In this document: positions 18,756 to 28,405 of the stretch, piece by piece
Layout of the letters: every line of letters starts with the position of its first letter
Position numbering within the stretch: position 1 is the first letter of the stretch
From: Leptospira noumeaensis
GTDB taxonomy: Bacteria; Spirochaetota; Leptospiria; Leptospirales; Leptospiraceae
Assembly (NCBI RefSeq): GCF_004770765.1
Contig: NZ_RQFK01000033.1
Location: forward strand, 355,442 to 419,441
Length of the DNA: 64,000 nucleotides
Direction: 5' to 3'
The notes under the pieces: generated by a model
What the model was told of the DNA's origin: nothing
Seen by the model: only the letters and a program-made list of their open reading frames with translations
Database searches by the model: none
Program-made: the position numbers and the translations under genes

Positions 18756-19355
18756 TTAGAAAGTATATTCCTTTACTTCTTCAGGAAAAAAGTCTCGATT
18801 CACATTCACAAAAAGTAATCCTGTTAGACTCGGTTCAGAGCGAGAGACATCCCATTTAAAGATAACGAGAGTTTTGCGAAAGATATAATGGGAAATTTGA
18901 CCTTTCGGCTGATAAAATAGTTTTAATTGGTCTTCGCCTTCTCCAAGTAAAACAACCTTTCCATTGAGGTTCGGAGATTTTTGTTTGATCTGTTTGATGG
19001 TTACCTTTCCGCCAGGATTTACATCTTCTGGATCTGATCCTTCGGTGGCTTCCCCTTCATTCACACCAGAACTCGGAGCCACTTCCATGGTTGTGCCTTC
19101 ATAATCCAAATAATTACAAGGAAAGTCCCCAGGCATACTTGGAAAATTTTCAGAACAAGAAGTATAAACAGATTCTTTTTCCTCTCCTTCCACATAAGAG
19201 ATAAGGAGAGTAGAACGAATGGTCGCATAAGCCACTGATTTTAATACTTTGGCTGTTTTACTTTTAGGAATTGTTTTTAATTCCTTCTCAGTTGCAAAGT
19301 TACTGAATGTAACAAGAAAGATAAGAAATAATATTAAAGATCGTTTCATTTTCAC
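18756..19355 (-). CDS. Exported protein of unknown function
   Basis: A 199-residue protein with a clear signal peptide (SLILFLIFLVTFSNFA, about 5-20). The middle holds an acidic Gly/Glu/Ser/Pro-rich stretch (about 95-120). The C-terminal part looks beta-rich. No family recognised. It is directly downstream of the NamZ-like gene (1-base gap) and probably in the same transcript, so a cell-wall-related role is possible but unproven. Confidence 0.7.
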   Translation of the reverse strand: MKMKRSLILFLIFLVTFSNFATEKELKTIPKSKTAKVLKSVAYATIRSTLLISYVEGEEKESVYTSCSENFPSMPGDFPCNYLDYEGTTMEVAPSSGVNEGEATEGSDPEDVNPGGKVTIKQIKQKSPNLNGKVVLLGEGEDQLKLFYQPKGQISHYIFRKTLVIFKWDVSRSEPSLTGLLFVNVNRDFFPEEVKEYTF

Positions 19356-19356
19356 C

Positions 19357-20601
19357 TCAATAGATCAAATAAGGAGCAATTTTACTCCGTTCATTTTCTT
19401 CTTCTGCCAAATATGTTTTGTGAAAGTCGGCAAAAGACTTTCCTTCATTAATGGAAGTTCGAAAATGTTCATTCCCCCAAAGTTGGTCTACCCAATGGTT
19501 GGTAGAACCTTTGCTCCACTTAAAATCATTGGGATAGGTTTCTTTCATGAGTTTTATCAAATCATAAGCTAATTGAATAGGATCATAATCGGGACGAACC
19601 AAATTCATACGAAGGCCAGAACAAATTTTTCCTTTATGTGGGCCAAAAGTTGGTTTAAAATATACAGGAGAGAAATAATAGGATTTGTTTCCTAGAGCAG
19701 CAAGTTTTGATGCAAATTCCTCTGCGTTTGTCATCCAAGGTGCCCCGAAATACACAAACGGAGCTTGGGTGCCTCGTCCCACAGAAACATTCACTCCCTC
19801 AAGTAATACCAAAGAAAGATAGTTTCTAGCCGAGTCCACCATCGGTAAGTTTGGTGAAGGAGTGGTCCACGGGATTCCTGTATCTTCAAAATACATTCCT
19901 CGGCGATATCCTTCTACAGGAACCACCATCACATCCACACTGTCTTTTAAATATTCTTTGTTATAAAATCTGGATGCCTCACCAATGGTCATCCCTGTGA
20001 TGAGAAGTGATGGAAATTCTCCGGCAAAATTCAAATTGCGTGGATTCATTTTTTCACCCATTGGCGGAAGGTGCATGGCAACATGAATATGATCTAAAAC
20101 AATGAGTTTTGTTTTTGTATTCTTCATGGCATCCATCAGTCTTTTTAATACACTGAGGTATGTATAACAACGCATTCCTACATCTTGCACATCAAAAACA
20201 ACATAATCCACTTCTCTAACTAAATCTCGTAATTCGGAATCTTTGATTCGATAAATATGATACAAAGGACGATTAAAGGTGGAATCCATAGTAACAGGCG
20301 TTTGGCTAAACTCTTCCTCTAATCCAAGAAACCCATGTTCAAGCCCAATTAAATGTTCGAGTGTGATTTTGTGTTTTTCTAAAGATGTGATGATTTTTTT
20401 TGGATTCGTTCCAATTCCCGAAGGGTTTGTCGCAAGCATCAATTTTTTTCCCGTCATGGTGGGGAGGACTTTTTCATAAAAAATGTCCTGCGAAATCCGC
20501 ATCTTGGAATCAAGTGGGTGGACGCGGAATTGGGGAACTGTGTTCCCTTGGCAAGCAAGGACTAGAAAGCAGAGAGAAAACCTAAAAAAGTAATTGGTCA
20601 T
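19357..20601 (-). CDS. DUF1343/NamZ-like exo-beta-N-acetylmuramidase, lipoprotein
   Basis: Matches the DUF1343 family, whose characterised member NamZ removes terminal N-acetylmuramic acid from peptidoglycan fragments. Visible hallmarks are GLEHGFLG, VDYVVFDVQDVGMRCYTY, the TGMTIGEASRFYN segment, and a late YLSLVLLEGVNVSVGRGTQ. I chose the ATG at 20601 because it starts a lipoprotein signal (FFRFSLCFLVLAC); the longer reading adds 12 residues before it. The mature protein should be membrane anchored and facing the periplasm. Confidence 0.85.
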   Translation of the reverse strand: MTNYFFRFSLCFLVLACQGNTVPQFRVHPLDSKMRISQDIFYEKVLPTMTGKKLMLATNPSGIGTNPKKIITSLEKHKITLEHLIGLEHGFLGLEEEFSQTPVTMDSTFNRPLYHIYRIKDSELRDLVREVDYVVFDVQDVGMRCYTYLSVLKRLMDAMKNTKTKLIVLDHIHVAMHLPPMGEKMNPRNLNFAGEFPSLLITGMTIGEASRFYNKEYLKDSVDVMVVPVEGYRRGMYFEDTGIPWTTPSPNLPMVDSARNYLSLVLLEGVNVSVGRGTQAPFVYFGAPWMTNAEEFASKLAALGNKSYYFSPVYFKPTFGPHKGKICSGLRMNLVRPDYDPIQLAYDLIKLMKETYPNDFKWSKGSTNHWVDQLWGNEHFRTSINEGKSFADFHKTYLAEEENERSKIAPYLIY

Positions 20602-20643
20602 GTAAGTATATGTTTCTATAATATAGCAAATCTTCAAGGAGAA

Positions 20644-21879
20644 ATGTCCTTCATGTTCAACCGACTTCGTTTGGCTCCCTTAACCGGAGTTCTCATCCTA
20701 ACCATTTTGGCATGTGCCGGATCCAATTCAGCCCAGAAACAACCTACGCTGCCAGATAATGTGGTCACAGCTATGGGAGAGGCACCTATCTACCAAGGAG
20801 ACTTGGCTCTCGCACGAAACAAAGCCTTGAAAGACGCCAAACTCAATGCCATTCGCAAACTCGTCGGAGAACAAATCACAGAAAAATCGGGAGTCTCTGA
20901 TGGCCAATCTCTTGGCTCCAAACTCTACGGAAAAACAGATAGTTTCGTAAAAAAATACGACATCATCAGCGAAGAACAATGGAAATTGGATACCCAAGAC
21001 ATGATCCGTTTGAATGTTCGCTGTGAAGTGGAAGCAACCAAACTTTCCACGGCAGTAGATGCCCTCCTGGATGATGTAGGAAATCCAAGAATTGCAGTGC
21101 TTGTCCAAACAGTCGTAAACGGAAAATCCTATCCGATTGGATCGGCAACAAACATTGCAGAAGCAGAACTCATTGAAAAACTCCGAGCCAAAGGAAACAA
21201 GGTTGTGGATAGTTCCCAACTCACCGCTCTACTCAAAAAAAATCCAAGCCTTGCCAAACTGGATCTGACATCTGTGGAAGAAGGAAGTCCCTTACTCACA
21301 CTCGCACAAGATTCCGGGGCAGAAGTTTTGATCATTGCCAAGGTGACAACAACAGACCAAAAACCAGTGGTTTTGCCTGGTGGGAAAAAAACCGATTTCC
21401 TCAGTTCAGCAGCAACAGGACCTTATCGTATCATTCAACTTTGGGGTGATGGAAAAATATTTGGATCGGGAAGTTTAGAAGGACGTGGGGCAGATATCAC
21501 CCAAGAAGTTTCCAGAGAACAAGCTGTCAAAGATTGGGCAAATCTTGTCTCAGGCAAAGTGGGAAAACAAATCAAAGACGAGTGGTTCAAACTCACCGAA
21601 CAAAACACTGTCATCTTAAAATTCAAAGGACTTGGATTGGAAGATGCCATCAATTTCAAAAACGATTTGATGGAATACACTTCGGTCAAACAAATCAATG
21701 ATCGTAAAACAGAAATGAACGGATCGGAATGGGAGCTGACTTATCCTGGAAAAGAATCTATGTTTGCAGAAGAATTGATGTATAAAAAAGATTCAAGTTT
21801 CCGTTTCTTAAGTAGCAAAACTTTGAGTATCAATAGCTCCAAACGTGGTGTTGTGGAAGCTGAGTTTAGAGGGAAATAG
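20644..21879 (+). CDS. Lipoprotein with LPP20/FlgT-like architecture
   Basis: A 411-residue lipoprotein (LILTILAC lipobox; Cys near 24). The region after residue 40 has the pattern common to LPP20 and FlgT N-terminal domains (GEAPIYQGDLALARNKALKDA, then RKLVGEQI). A second domain follows (NPRIAVLVQ near 145, EAELIEKLRAKGNKVVD) resembling the FlgT middle or CsgG-like fold, and then a C-terminal mixed domain. In other bacteria such proteins act around the outer membrane or the flagellum; no flagellar gene is adjacent here. It diverges from the NamZ-like gene. Confidence 0.75.
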   Translation: MSFMFNRLRLAPLTGVLILTILACAGSNSAQKQPTLPDNVVTAMGEAPIYQGDLALARNKALKDAKLNAIRKLVGEQITEKSGVSDGQSLGSKLYGKTDSFVKKYDIISEEQWKLDTQDMIRLNVRCEVEATKLSTAVDALLDDVGNPRIAVLVQTVVNGKSYPIGSATNIAEAELIEKLRAKGNKVVDSSQLTALLKKNPSLAKLDLTSVEEGSPLLTLAQDSGAEVLIIAKVTTTDQKPVVLPGGKKTDFLSSAATGPYRIIQLWGDGKIFGSGSLEGRGADITQEVSREQAVKDWANLVSGKVGKQIKDEWFKLTEQNTVILKFKGLGLEDAINFKNDLMEYTSVKQINDRKTEMNGSEWELTYPGKESMFAEELMYKKDSSFRFLSSKTLSINSSKRGVVEAEFRGK

Positions 21880-21894
21880 AATTTAAATTTGCCT

Positions 21895-22275
21895 TCATTG
21901 ACCATTTCCTGCAGAGAGAAATAAACCAATCTCTGTAGGATCAAATGGTTTTGAAAAATAACGTGCCACTTTTTTTTCAATGATTGCTGTTTGGATTTCT
22001 GGTGTTAGATCATAACCCGTTAAAATACAATAGGTAATCTTAGGGTGAATTGATTTTGCTTTCGTAATGAACTCAAGTCCAGTCATCTCTGGCATCCGCA
22101 TATCACTGATCACATACTGCACATCCGGGTTTTCCATTAATTCCTCAATGGCTTCTTCTCCAGATTTAGCAACGATCACATCAAAATCATTTTTGAAATA
22201 GTCGCGAAATAAATATAAATTCAAAATTTCGTCATCAACATAAAGTAACTTACGTTTAGTGATCCCTTGGTTCAT
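21895..22275 (-). CDS. Response regulator receiver protein (single domain)
   Basis: A CheY-like receiver of 126 residues: acidic pair in LLYVDDE, phospho-acceptor Asp in ISDMRMPEMTG, Thr in ILTGYD and Lys in FSKPFD. No output domain follows. The ATG at 22275 shares one base with the stop of the kinase gene (TAATG), indicating coupled translation, so a longer upstream start is unlikely. It most probably receives phosphate from the adjacent kinase. Confidence 0.88.
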   Translation of the reverse strand: MNQGITKRKLLYVDDEILNLYLFRDYFKNDFDVIVAKSGEEAIEELMENPDVQYVISDMRMPEMTGLEFITKAKSIHPKITYCILTGYDLTPEIQTAIIEKKVARYFSKPFDPTEIGLFLSAGNGQ

Positions 22276-23540
22276 TATTGTAAGGGAAGTTTGATTCGAA
22301 AAATACTTCCTTTCCCCCATACGGATTCCATTTCGATGAAACCTTTATGATCTTCTATAATTTTATAAGCAATGGGAAGTCCAAGACCAATACCTTTTCC
22401 AGGATCCTTCGTGGTAAAAAAAGGATTTCGAATTTGGTTTTGGAATTCCTCTGGGATACCACCACCTGTATCCGAAATTTCAATCACATCAAATCCGGAA
22501 CTTACCTTACTCTTTAAACCCAAAATTCCTGAGTCCCCATCCATAGCTTGGATGGCGTTGGTCAGTATGTTTAAAAATACTTGGTGGATTTTACCAGAGT
22601 TTCCTTTCACAATTAGTGGGTGGGGGTAATAATCCTTCACCACCAAAATTCGATCCCGGAGGGAATGCACTAGAACCGTTAAACAATTTTCCAAAATATC
22701 ATGCAGGTCAAAATGTTCCTCAAAAGAATCACCGCTGCGAGTGAATTGATTGAGGCCTTTGACAATTTTAGAAGTTCGATCCACCCCTTCTTTGATGGCC
22801 TCTAAATAGAGTTCCGTTTTTTCAGAAACTAAATTAGAACCTTCTAAAATCTCCCGAACCCCAAAATAACCGCCTAAGATGAAGTTTAATGGATTATTGA
22901 TTTCATGAGCAATGCCTGCAGACAAAAGACCAAGGCTTGCCATTTTTTCTGATTCTATCAGTTGGTTTTGTCGTTCCTTCAGTTCCTCTAAGGTTTGTTT
23001 TAATTCGTGAGTCCGTGCATCGACAAGAGATTCCAACTCGTGATTGTATTTTTCCAGTCGTAATTCGTAATCAGATCTTTCGAGTTCAGCAGCAATCCTA
23101 CCCGAAAAAATTTGGAACAAAGTCAGGATATCTTCTTTGTTTTCGATTTTAGTTTCATAAAGGCCAACGATTAGCCCCATCACTTCTTTTTTAGAATTGA
23201 TGAGGGGTGTTCCAATGTATCCCTCAATTTTCATTTCCATTAGTAACTGGTCATCGGGAAAATATTTTTGAACTTCACTCGGATAATAACATACACTATC
23301 ATCGAAGACATCTGCACAAGGTGTGTCTTTCAGTGAGTAAGAAATATTTTCTGCAATCGCTCCTTTCACTACTAGGGAGATCGTTTGGGATTCATATTTT
23401 TCTTTATCAATAATGGCGATGAATGTATAGTCTGCCTTGATAGTCGAAGCTAACTTAAGAGTGAGCCGGTTTAAAAACTCATTTCCATAGGTATTGGAAA
23501 CAGCTTCAATGATATCGGATAAAAGTTCCCCTTGGATCAT
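22275..23540 (-). CDS. GAF-domain sensor histidine kinase
   Basis: A cytoplasmic kinase with no membrane segment. An N-terminal GAF-like sensor covers about 10-150 (DYTFIAIID, GYIGTPLINSKKEVMGLIVG). A coiled-coil (about 155-195) comes next, then an H-box with the phospho-accepting His in AGIAHEINNPLNFILGG, and an ATPase domain with N box (FLNILTNAIQAM), G1 (ISDTGGGIP) and G2 (GKGIGLGLPIAYKII). It is coupled to the receiver gene by a one-base overlap. The ligand is unknown. Confidence 0.9.
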   Translation of the reverse strand: MIQGELLSDIIEAVSNTYGNEFLNRLTLKLASTIKADYTFIAIIDKEKYESQTISLVVKGAIAENISYSLKDTPCADVFDDSVCYYPSEVQKYFPDDQLLMEMKIEGYIGTPLINSKKEVMGLIVGLYETKIENKEDILTLFQIFSGRIAAELERSDYELRLEKYNHELESLVDARTHELKQTLEELKERQNQLIESEKMASLGLLSAGIAHEINNPLNFILGGYFGVREILEGSNLVSEKTELYLEAIKEGVDRTSKIVKGLNQFTRSGDSFEEHFDLHDILENCLTVLVHSLRDRILVVKDYYPHPLIVKGNSGKIHQVFLNILTNAIQAMDGDSGILGLKSKVSSGFDVIEISDTGGGIPEEFQNQIRNPFFTTKDPGKGIGLGLPIAYKIIEDHKGFIEMESVWGKGSIFRIKLPLQ

Positions 23541-23588
23541 GAGATTATTTTTCGAAGGATCTCCAAACTGATTAACTTGTACATCATC

Positions 23589-24143
23589 TTAAGGAGTTTC
23601 CACCTTATCCGGTTTTTCTGTTACCAAAGGAAGGACAGTTGTGTTTACATCCAGAAGTGGGCCAAGTTCAAAGATAGATTCATATCCATAGGCTTTCAGT
23701 GAGTTGTATGTGGAAAGATTGAGTGACGCCGCGGGACTTTTGGCAGCAAAGGCTTCTTGGTTTCCTTCGAAGTTATTGTTACAGTAAATTAGAATTTTTG
23801 ATTTTTTCTCTGGGATTAGGTCTGCTAACGATTCTTTAGTAAATTCGGTAAAAGGAAGATTTTTGGCGCCTTTGATATGTAAAAGTCGAAACCGATTTTC
23901 ACTCCGCGCGTCCAGAAGAACCACTCCTTCCTCAGACATCAATTTTAAAAACTGACCCTCTGTTAGGCGATGTGTTTCTCTTTCTCCTTCAGACCGATTT
24001 ACGATCCTTTTAAATTCACTATAATCGATGAGTTTATTTTCAATCGGGGTTGGTTTCGTTTTGACTTTCTTCTTTTTTTTAGAAGATTCCGAAACGAGGG
24101 GAATTGTGACAAGAACCAGTAGAATGAGTAGAAACTGTTTCAT
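23589..24143 (-). CDS. Exported rhodanese-like protein
   Basis: Signal peptide at the N terminus (FLLILLVLVTIPLVS) followed by a Lys-rich linker and a rhodanese domain at about 65-170: VVLLDARSENRFRLLHIKGAKNLPF and the active-site loop IYCNNN with the candidate catalytic Cys. The loop is not the classic CxxGxR, so the sulfur-acceptor specificity is uncertain. Probably periplasmic. It diverges from the cyclophilin gene. Confidence 0.82.
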   Translation of the reverse strand: MKQFLLILLVLVTIPLVSESSKKKKKVKTKPTPIENKLIDYSEFKRIVNRSEGERETHRLTEGQFLKLMSEEGVVLLDARSENRFRLLHIKGAKNLPFTEFTKESLADLIPEKKSKILIYCNNNFEGNQEAFAAKSPAASLNLSTYNSLKAYGYESIFELGPLLDVNTTVLPLVTEKPDKVETP

Positions 24144-24252
24144 AAGGGAATCTTCCTTCTTCTAAGCACCTAAAGAGTATACTATTGAAAGCGAAGGAAA
24201 CTCAAACCTTTTTTCGACTTGCCATGGGAATTGAAGAAATTGTGATACATGA

Positions 24253-24765
24253 ATGAGCACTTTGAGAGCAATTATCAAAACAAACAAAGGCGACATTCGC
24301 ATCGATTTGTTTCCAGACAAAACACCCAATACCGTAGCTAACTTCGTAAACCTCGCACAAAGGAATTTTTACAATGGACTTAAGTTCCACCGAGTCATTG
24401 CAGATTTTATGATCCAAGGGGGTTGCCCACAAGGAACAGGAACTGGTGGTCCGGGATATAAATTTCGAGATGAATTTGATTCCAGTTTGAAACACAACAA
24501 ACCAGGGATTCTTTCCATGGCCAATGCAGGTCCAGGAACTAACGGTAGTCAATTTTTTATTACCCATGTCCCAACTCCATGGCTCGACGGAAAACATTCT
24601 GTATTTGGTGCCGTTGTGGACGACACAGACCAAAAAGTAGTCAATGCCATCAGCCAAGGGGATATTATGGAATCGGTTACCATCGAAGGTGATGTAACTT
24701 CGGTTCTAGAAGTGGCAAAACCGTTTTTGGATGATTGGAACCAAATTCTAGATTCTAAAAAATAA
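24253..24765 (+). CDS. Cyclophilin-type peptidyl-prolyl isomerase
   Basis: A 170-residue cytoplasmic cyclophilin that isomerises X-Pro bonds. Family motifs are all present: [21 protein letters not shown] with the catalytic Arg, [32 protein letters not shown] and VFGAVVDD. It lacks a signal peptide. It begins a short plus-strand unit divergent from the rhodanese gene. Confidence 0.94.
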   Translation: MSTLRAIIKTNKGDIRIDLFPDKTPNTVANFVNLAQRNFYNGLKFHRVIADFMIQGGCPQGTGTGGPGYKFRDEFDSSLKHNKPGILSMANAGPGTNGSQFFITHVPTPWLDGKHSVFGAVVDDTDQKVVNAISQGDIMESVTIEGDVTSVLEVAKPFLDDWNQILDSKK

Positions 24766-24804
24766 AGATTGTTTTTTCCTTTTGGATTCATAAGTCTAAC
24801 CACT

Positions 24805-24969
24805 ATGAAAACAAAAGGAAAACAAAAACAAGTCTCCCATATCAAAGCGGCTTCTCGGTTGATTTTTACTATGAAGCCAACTAAAATCAAACAGTCAAAA
24901 AAACTCTATTCTCGAAAAAAGAAAGAAGACCATTCGGGAATAGAGTTTCTACCTTCTCTTTTTTTCTAA
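24805..24969 (+). CDS. Small lysine-rich protein, unknown
   Basis: A 54-residue ORF, strongly basic (KTKGKQKQVSHIKAASR, then PTKIKQSKKLYSRKKK). Short basic proteins with an SKKxYxRKKK tail recur in many bacteria, but I cannot name a function; an RNA or ribosome contact is possible. No strong ribosome-binding site precedes the ATG, so the call is tentative. It lies between the cyclophilin gene and the convergent Kef-type antiporter gene. Confidence 0.4.
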   Translation: MKTKGKQKQVSHIKAASRLIFTMKPTKIKQSKKLYSRKKKEDHSGIEFLPSLFF

Positions 24970-24978
24970 ACAAGAATT

Positions 24979-26841
24979 TTACCTCTCCATCTCACTCCAA
25001 GAATCCCTTTCCAATTCCTCTTCCTGGCCCAAATCCACAAACATCAATCTTTCTAACTCAGCATTTCTTTGTTTTGCAAGACTCATGTACTGAACACGAT
25101 CTTTCCTTAGATCAAACAATTCGTGAAAGGTTTCATCATCGTGTTTTAGAAATAAATTTCTAGCTTTCTCCGCAGTATAGGATCTTGTTCCAAGTAACCT
25201 CAAAACATCTCTTCCCATAAGGACTGCGGTTTCTCTGGTTTCGCGGTAGATATACTTAACTCCGATTTCCTTTAAATCGTAAGCCTCTTCTCTATCTCCA
25301 GCCCTTGCCACAATTTTGATATTGGGATAATGGAGGTTTACATTGCGAATGAGTTCTGCTTGTTTTTCTGGACTGTCGAGTGCGGCAACCACTACTTTCG
25401 CATGTTCCAGGCCAGCCGATTCCAATAGTTCCAATCTTGTTGCATCCCCAAAATAAACCTTAAATCCAAACCGACCGAGCATCTCTACACGATCCGCATC
25501 AAAATCTAAAATGGTAATTCCAATTCCATTGGAACGAAGGAATCGACCGAGCATGTTCCCAAACTTACCAAACCCACAAATGATCACAGGGTTTTCTTGT
25601 TTATGGATGTCTTGTTCCGTTGTTTTTTGGGGAGCTTTTGATTCTAAAAATCCAAAAATAGTTTTTTCATATAACAAAAGAAGTACGGGCGTAAGTGCCA
25701 TACTCACAGCCACAGCTGCCACTAAAATAATAATAATATCTCCTTCTAAAATCCCAAGATTTTCTGAATATCCAAAAAGAACAAAAGAGAATTCACCTAC
25801 TTGGCATAAGGCTAAGGAAAAATATAAATTTTGGTTTAAGGGAAGTCGAAAAATTAGACCTAAAATAAATAAAACAAAGGCCTTAAGAAAGATGATTCCA
25901 AAAACAATTCCTAAAACTTTTGTTGGATTTGCCATCACCACAGGAATGTCCATCGAAGCACCAACACTTAAAAAAAACAAACCCAGGAGAAGTCCTTTGA
26001 ATGGTTCAATATTACTTTCTAACTCATGACGAAATTCACTACTGGCAAGAACCACACCACCAAGAAAGGTTCCGAGTGCTGCCGACACACCCACTGCTCC
26101 CATAAGTACAGAAATCGCAATCACAAGTAACAGACTGGCTCCCGTAAAAATTTCACGATTTCCTGACTTGGCTAACAATCGAAAGAAGGGACTGAGTAAA
26201 TATTTCCCAACAAGGATAATTCCAATCACTACAGACAAAACCACTAAGGTTTTTAAATACCCAGGAAAGTTTTCCACTAATGAATGATGGTTTGCCACAG
26301 GTACATTGTCAGAATCACTTAACATTGGAAAGATGGCAAGTATGGGAATTACTGCCATATCCTGAAACAATAATACAGAAAAGGAAGCTTGGCCAGAAAT
26401 GGACTTCATCAGTCCCTTTTCTTTTAAGGTTTGTAAAACAATGGCCGTAGAAGAAAGAGAAAGGATGAGACCAAGGGCAAGGGAAGATTTCCAAGAAAAC
26501 CCGAAGAGATAGGAAAAAAAAGCAGTAATGACAGTGGTTAATACAAGTTGTAAACCTCCGAGGCCAAGTAACCAAAACTTTAACCTAAGAAGTAGGTCAA
26601 GTTCCAATTCCAAACCAATGGCAAATAACATCATCACAACACCAAATTCGGCAAAATGTAACATGTCCTTGCCTTCTGTGCCAACAAAACCAAAAACAAA
26701 AGGCCCAATCACAATCCCTGCAATTAAATATCCTAAAACAGAACCTAACCCCAATCGATTGGCAAGGGGAACCATAATGATGGCACTGGTAAGATAAATC
26801 AAAGCCTGAATGAAAAAACTAGATTCACCCATAAATACCAC
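24979..26841 (-). CDS. Kef-type potassium/proton antiporter with RCK domain
   Basis: A 620-residue CPA2 transporter. About twelve hydrophobic segments (to about 390) form the Na+/H+-exchanger domain, including VGVSAALGTFLGGVVLASSE. After a hydrophilic linker comes a TrkA-N/RCK nucleotide-binding domain (VIICGFGKFGNMLGRFLR, DFDADRVEMLGRFG), then a short C-terminal tail. This is the KefB/KefC layout, in which glutathione adducts gate potassium efflux in E. coli. It overlaps the 3' end of no other gene, but its start lies inside the end of the upstream quinone-reductase-like gene (17-base overlap). Confidence 0.92.
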   Translation of the reverse strand: MVFMGESSFFIQALIYLTSAIIMVPLANRLGLGSVLGYLIAGIVIGPFVFGFVGTEGKDMLHFAEFGVVMMLFAIGLELELDLLLRLKFWLLGLGGLQLVLTTVITAFFSYLFGFSWKSSLALGLILSLSSTAIVLQTLKEKGLMKSISGQASFSVLLFQDMAVIPILAIFPMLSDSDNVPVANHHSLVENFPGYLKTLVVLSVVIGIILVGKYLLSPFFRLLAKSGNREIFTGASLLLVIAISVLMGAVGVSAALGTFLGGVVLASSEFRHELESNIEPFKGLLLGLFFLSVGASMDIPVVMANPTKVLGIVFGIIFLKAFVLFILGLIFRLPLNQNLYFSLALCQVGEFSFVLFGYSENLGILEGDIIIILVAAVAVSMALTPVLLLLYEKTIFGFLESKAPQKTTEQDIHKQENPVIICGFGKFGNMLGRFLRSNGIGITILDFDADRVEMLGRFGFKVYFGDATRLELLESAGLEHAKVVVAALDSPEKQAELIRNVNLHYPNIKIVARAGDREEAYDLKEIGVKYIYRETRETAVLMGRDVLRLLGTRSYTAEKARNLFLKHDDETFHELFDLRKDRVQYMSLAKQRNAELERLMFVDLGQEEELERDSWSEMER

Positions 26842-27367
26842 CTAACAATTGATTTATAAATTGACGATACCGATTGGATTCTTTTTGTAAGTCCAATTCG
26901 TTCAACTGGAAGGTTCCTTGGACAAGAAAAGGATTCAAATAGTCCATTCCGCACAACTCCGCTGTCCGACGAAAAGGAAGGAGAAACTCATCCGTTGTGT
27001 ATCCATGAAATCCAGTTTTTGTGTAAGCCTCCTTCGACCCGCCAGAAGTAATGACTTGAATCCATTTTTTACCTAATAGTTGGTTTCCATCTTTTCCATA
27101 GGCCCACCCATCTTCCAAAACCAAATCTATCCATAATTTCATCAGTGGAGGACAGCTATACCAATACAAGGGGTGTTGGAACAAAAGGATATCATGGTTT
27201 TGAATTAGGTTTTGTTCTGCTTTGATTTGGATCGAAAAATCAGGATACTCTTCGTATAAATCCCGCAAGGTGATGGACTCCGAATTTGGAATTGAATCCA
27301 AAAGCATTTGGTTTGCCTTAGATTTTTCCAAACTGGGGTGGACTAGATAAACTAAAATTTTGGGCAT
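26825..27367 (-). CDS. KefF/KefG-like NAD(P)H oxidoreductase (flavodoxin fold)
   Basis: A 180-residue flavodoxin-like protein of the KefF/YwrO/MdaB group. It begins ILVYLVHPSLEKSKAN. The flavin-site HPLYWYSCPPLMKLWIDLV segment and GWAYG, ITSGGSKEAY follow. In E. coli, KefF and KefG bind and activate the KefC and KefB antiporters. Here its gene overlaps the Kef-type antiporter gene by 17 bases, which supports the same ancillary role. Confidence 0.9.
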   Translation of the reverse strand: MPKILVYLVHPSLEKSKANQMLLDSIPNSESITLRDLYEEYPDFSIQIKAEQNLIQNHDILLFQHPLYWYSCPPLMKLWIDLVLEDGWAYGKDGNQLLGKKWIQVITSGGSKEAYTKTGFHGYTTDEFLLPFRRTAELCGMDYLNPFLVQGTFQLNELDLQKESNRYRQFINQLLGGIYG

Positions 27368-27414
27368 GCCGAATCACTCACAATAGAATTGGATGGGACA
27401 AAAACAAAGAATCT

Positions 27415-27831
27415 CTAACTAAAATATTCAGAAAGATAAGGAATCTTTTTCCGCTCAATATATAGTATATATGTAGATAAGGCAAAAACAACGAGGGCTA
27501 AAATAAAAAGAAAACCACCATCATCTTTTACCACAATTCCTAAAAACACAAAATGAGACAACACTGCACCTAACATTAAATTGAATCCAAGGAGAGCCCC
27601 GAACCAAACCAAACGAGGGATTAGTAAAAAAAGAATACAAAAGGTTTCCAAAACGGCAAGGCCATACCTACCCCAAGGTTCCATCCCCATGACAGAAAAA
27701 ATAAACTTGGTTTCTTCGGATCCAGTGAATTTAAAATACAAGGTTTGTCCTAAAATCAAAATGGCAATCACACGTGCCCCGTGAAAAAAAATGGTTCCTA
27801 GTTTCAGAGACTCCAACGAAAAACCCTCCAA
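27415..27831 (-). CDS. DoxX-like small membrane protein
   Basis: A 138-residue protein with four hydrophobic helices (about 15-33, 53-70, 75-95 and 105-125). The layout and segments such as GRYGLAVLETFCILFLLIPR are typical of DoxX/DoxD-related proteins, whose cellular role is mostly unknown. It lies 47 bases upstream of the KefF-like gene on the same strand, but there is no clear functional link. Confidence 0.7.
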   Translation of the reverse strand: MEGFSLESLKLGTIFFHGARVIAILILGQTLYFKFTGSEETKFIFSVMGMEPWGRYGLAVLETFCILFLLIPRLVWFGALLGFNLMLGAVLSHFVFLGIVVKDDGGFLFILALVVFALSTYILYIERKKIPYLSEYFS

Positions 27832-27917
27832 GGATTTTTATTTGCTATCTGGAGATAAAAAGTCAAAAGTTAAGAAACTTTTTTACCTAGATTTCGAATC
27901 TTATTTTTTAAGGACTC

Positions 27918-28361
27918 ATGCCCATTCGTAAAGTAATAAACTTGGAAGTTTTTACTCTTTCTGATAGAATCAGATACACCTGTAGAACCATGGATGCACA
28001 AAAAATCATAGAAATTCGAGACCAAGCCGAAATTGCCAAAAAGGAAGGTAAATATACAATAGCCATCTCACTTATGAAAGAGTATTTGAGTTTGGTGCAT
28101 CCTTCTTTTACCCACTACTCCTGGTATTTTATTGCTGATCTATATTTCCAGGAAGGAAAAATAAAAGAAGCAATGGAACATTGTAATGAAGCCCTAAGGC
28201 TGAAAAATGATTACATTCCTGGATTGGAACTAAGGATCAGCATTTTTAAAAAATTAGACAGGTGGGAAGAAGCGCTAAAAGATAAAAAAACCATTGAAGA
28301 TTATAATGCTATGGAAAAGGCGAAATGGGACGATCCGAACCACTACTACCATTATAAATAA
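27918..28361 (+). CDS. Short TPR protein
   Basis: A 147-residue cytoplasmic protein with about three tetratricopeptide repeats (for example YFQEGKIKEAMEHCNEALRL). The ATG at 27918 has AGGA three bases upstream, which is close. The ATG at 27990 (MDAQKIIEIRDQ) would begin directly at the repeat domain and may be the true start. Partner unknown. Confidence 0.7.
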   Translation: MPIRKVINLEVFTLSDRIRYTCRTMDAQKIIEIRDQAEIAKKEGKYTIAISLMKEYLSLVHPSFTHYSWYFIADLYFQEGKIKEAMEHCNEALRLKNDYIPGLELRISIFKKLDRWEEALKDKKTIEDYNAMEKAKWDDPNHYYHYK

Positions 28362-28405
28362 ACACAATCACGTAAAATTGCTTTTCAGCCTACTGCCCAT
28401 TTTTA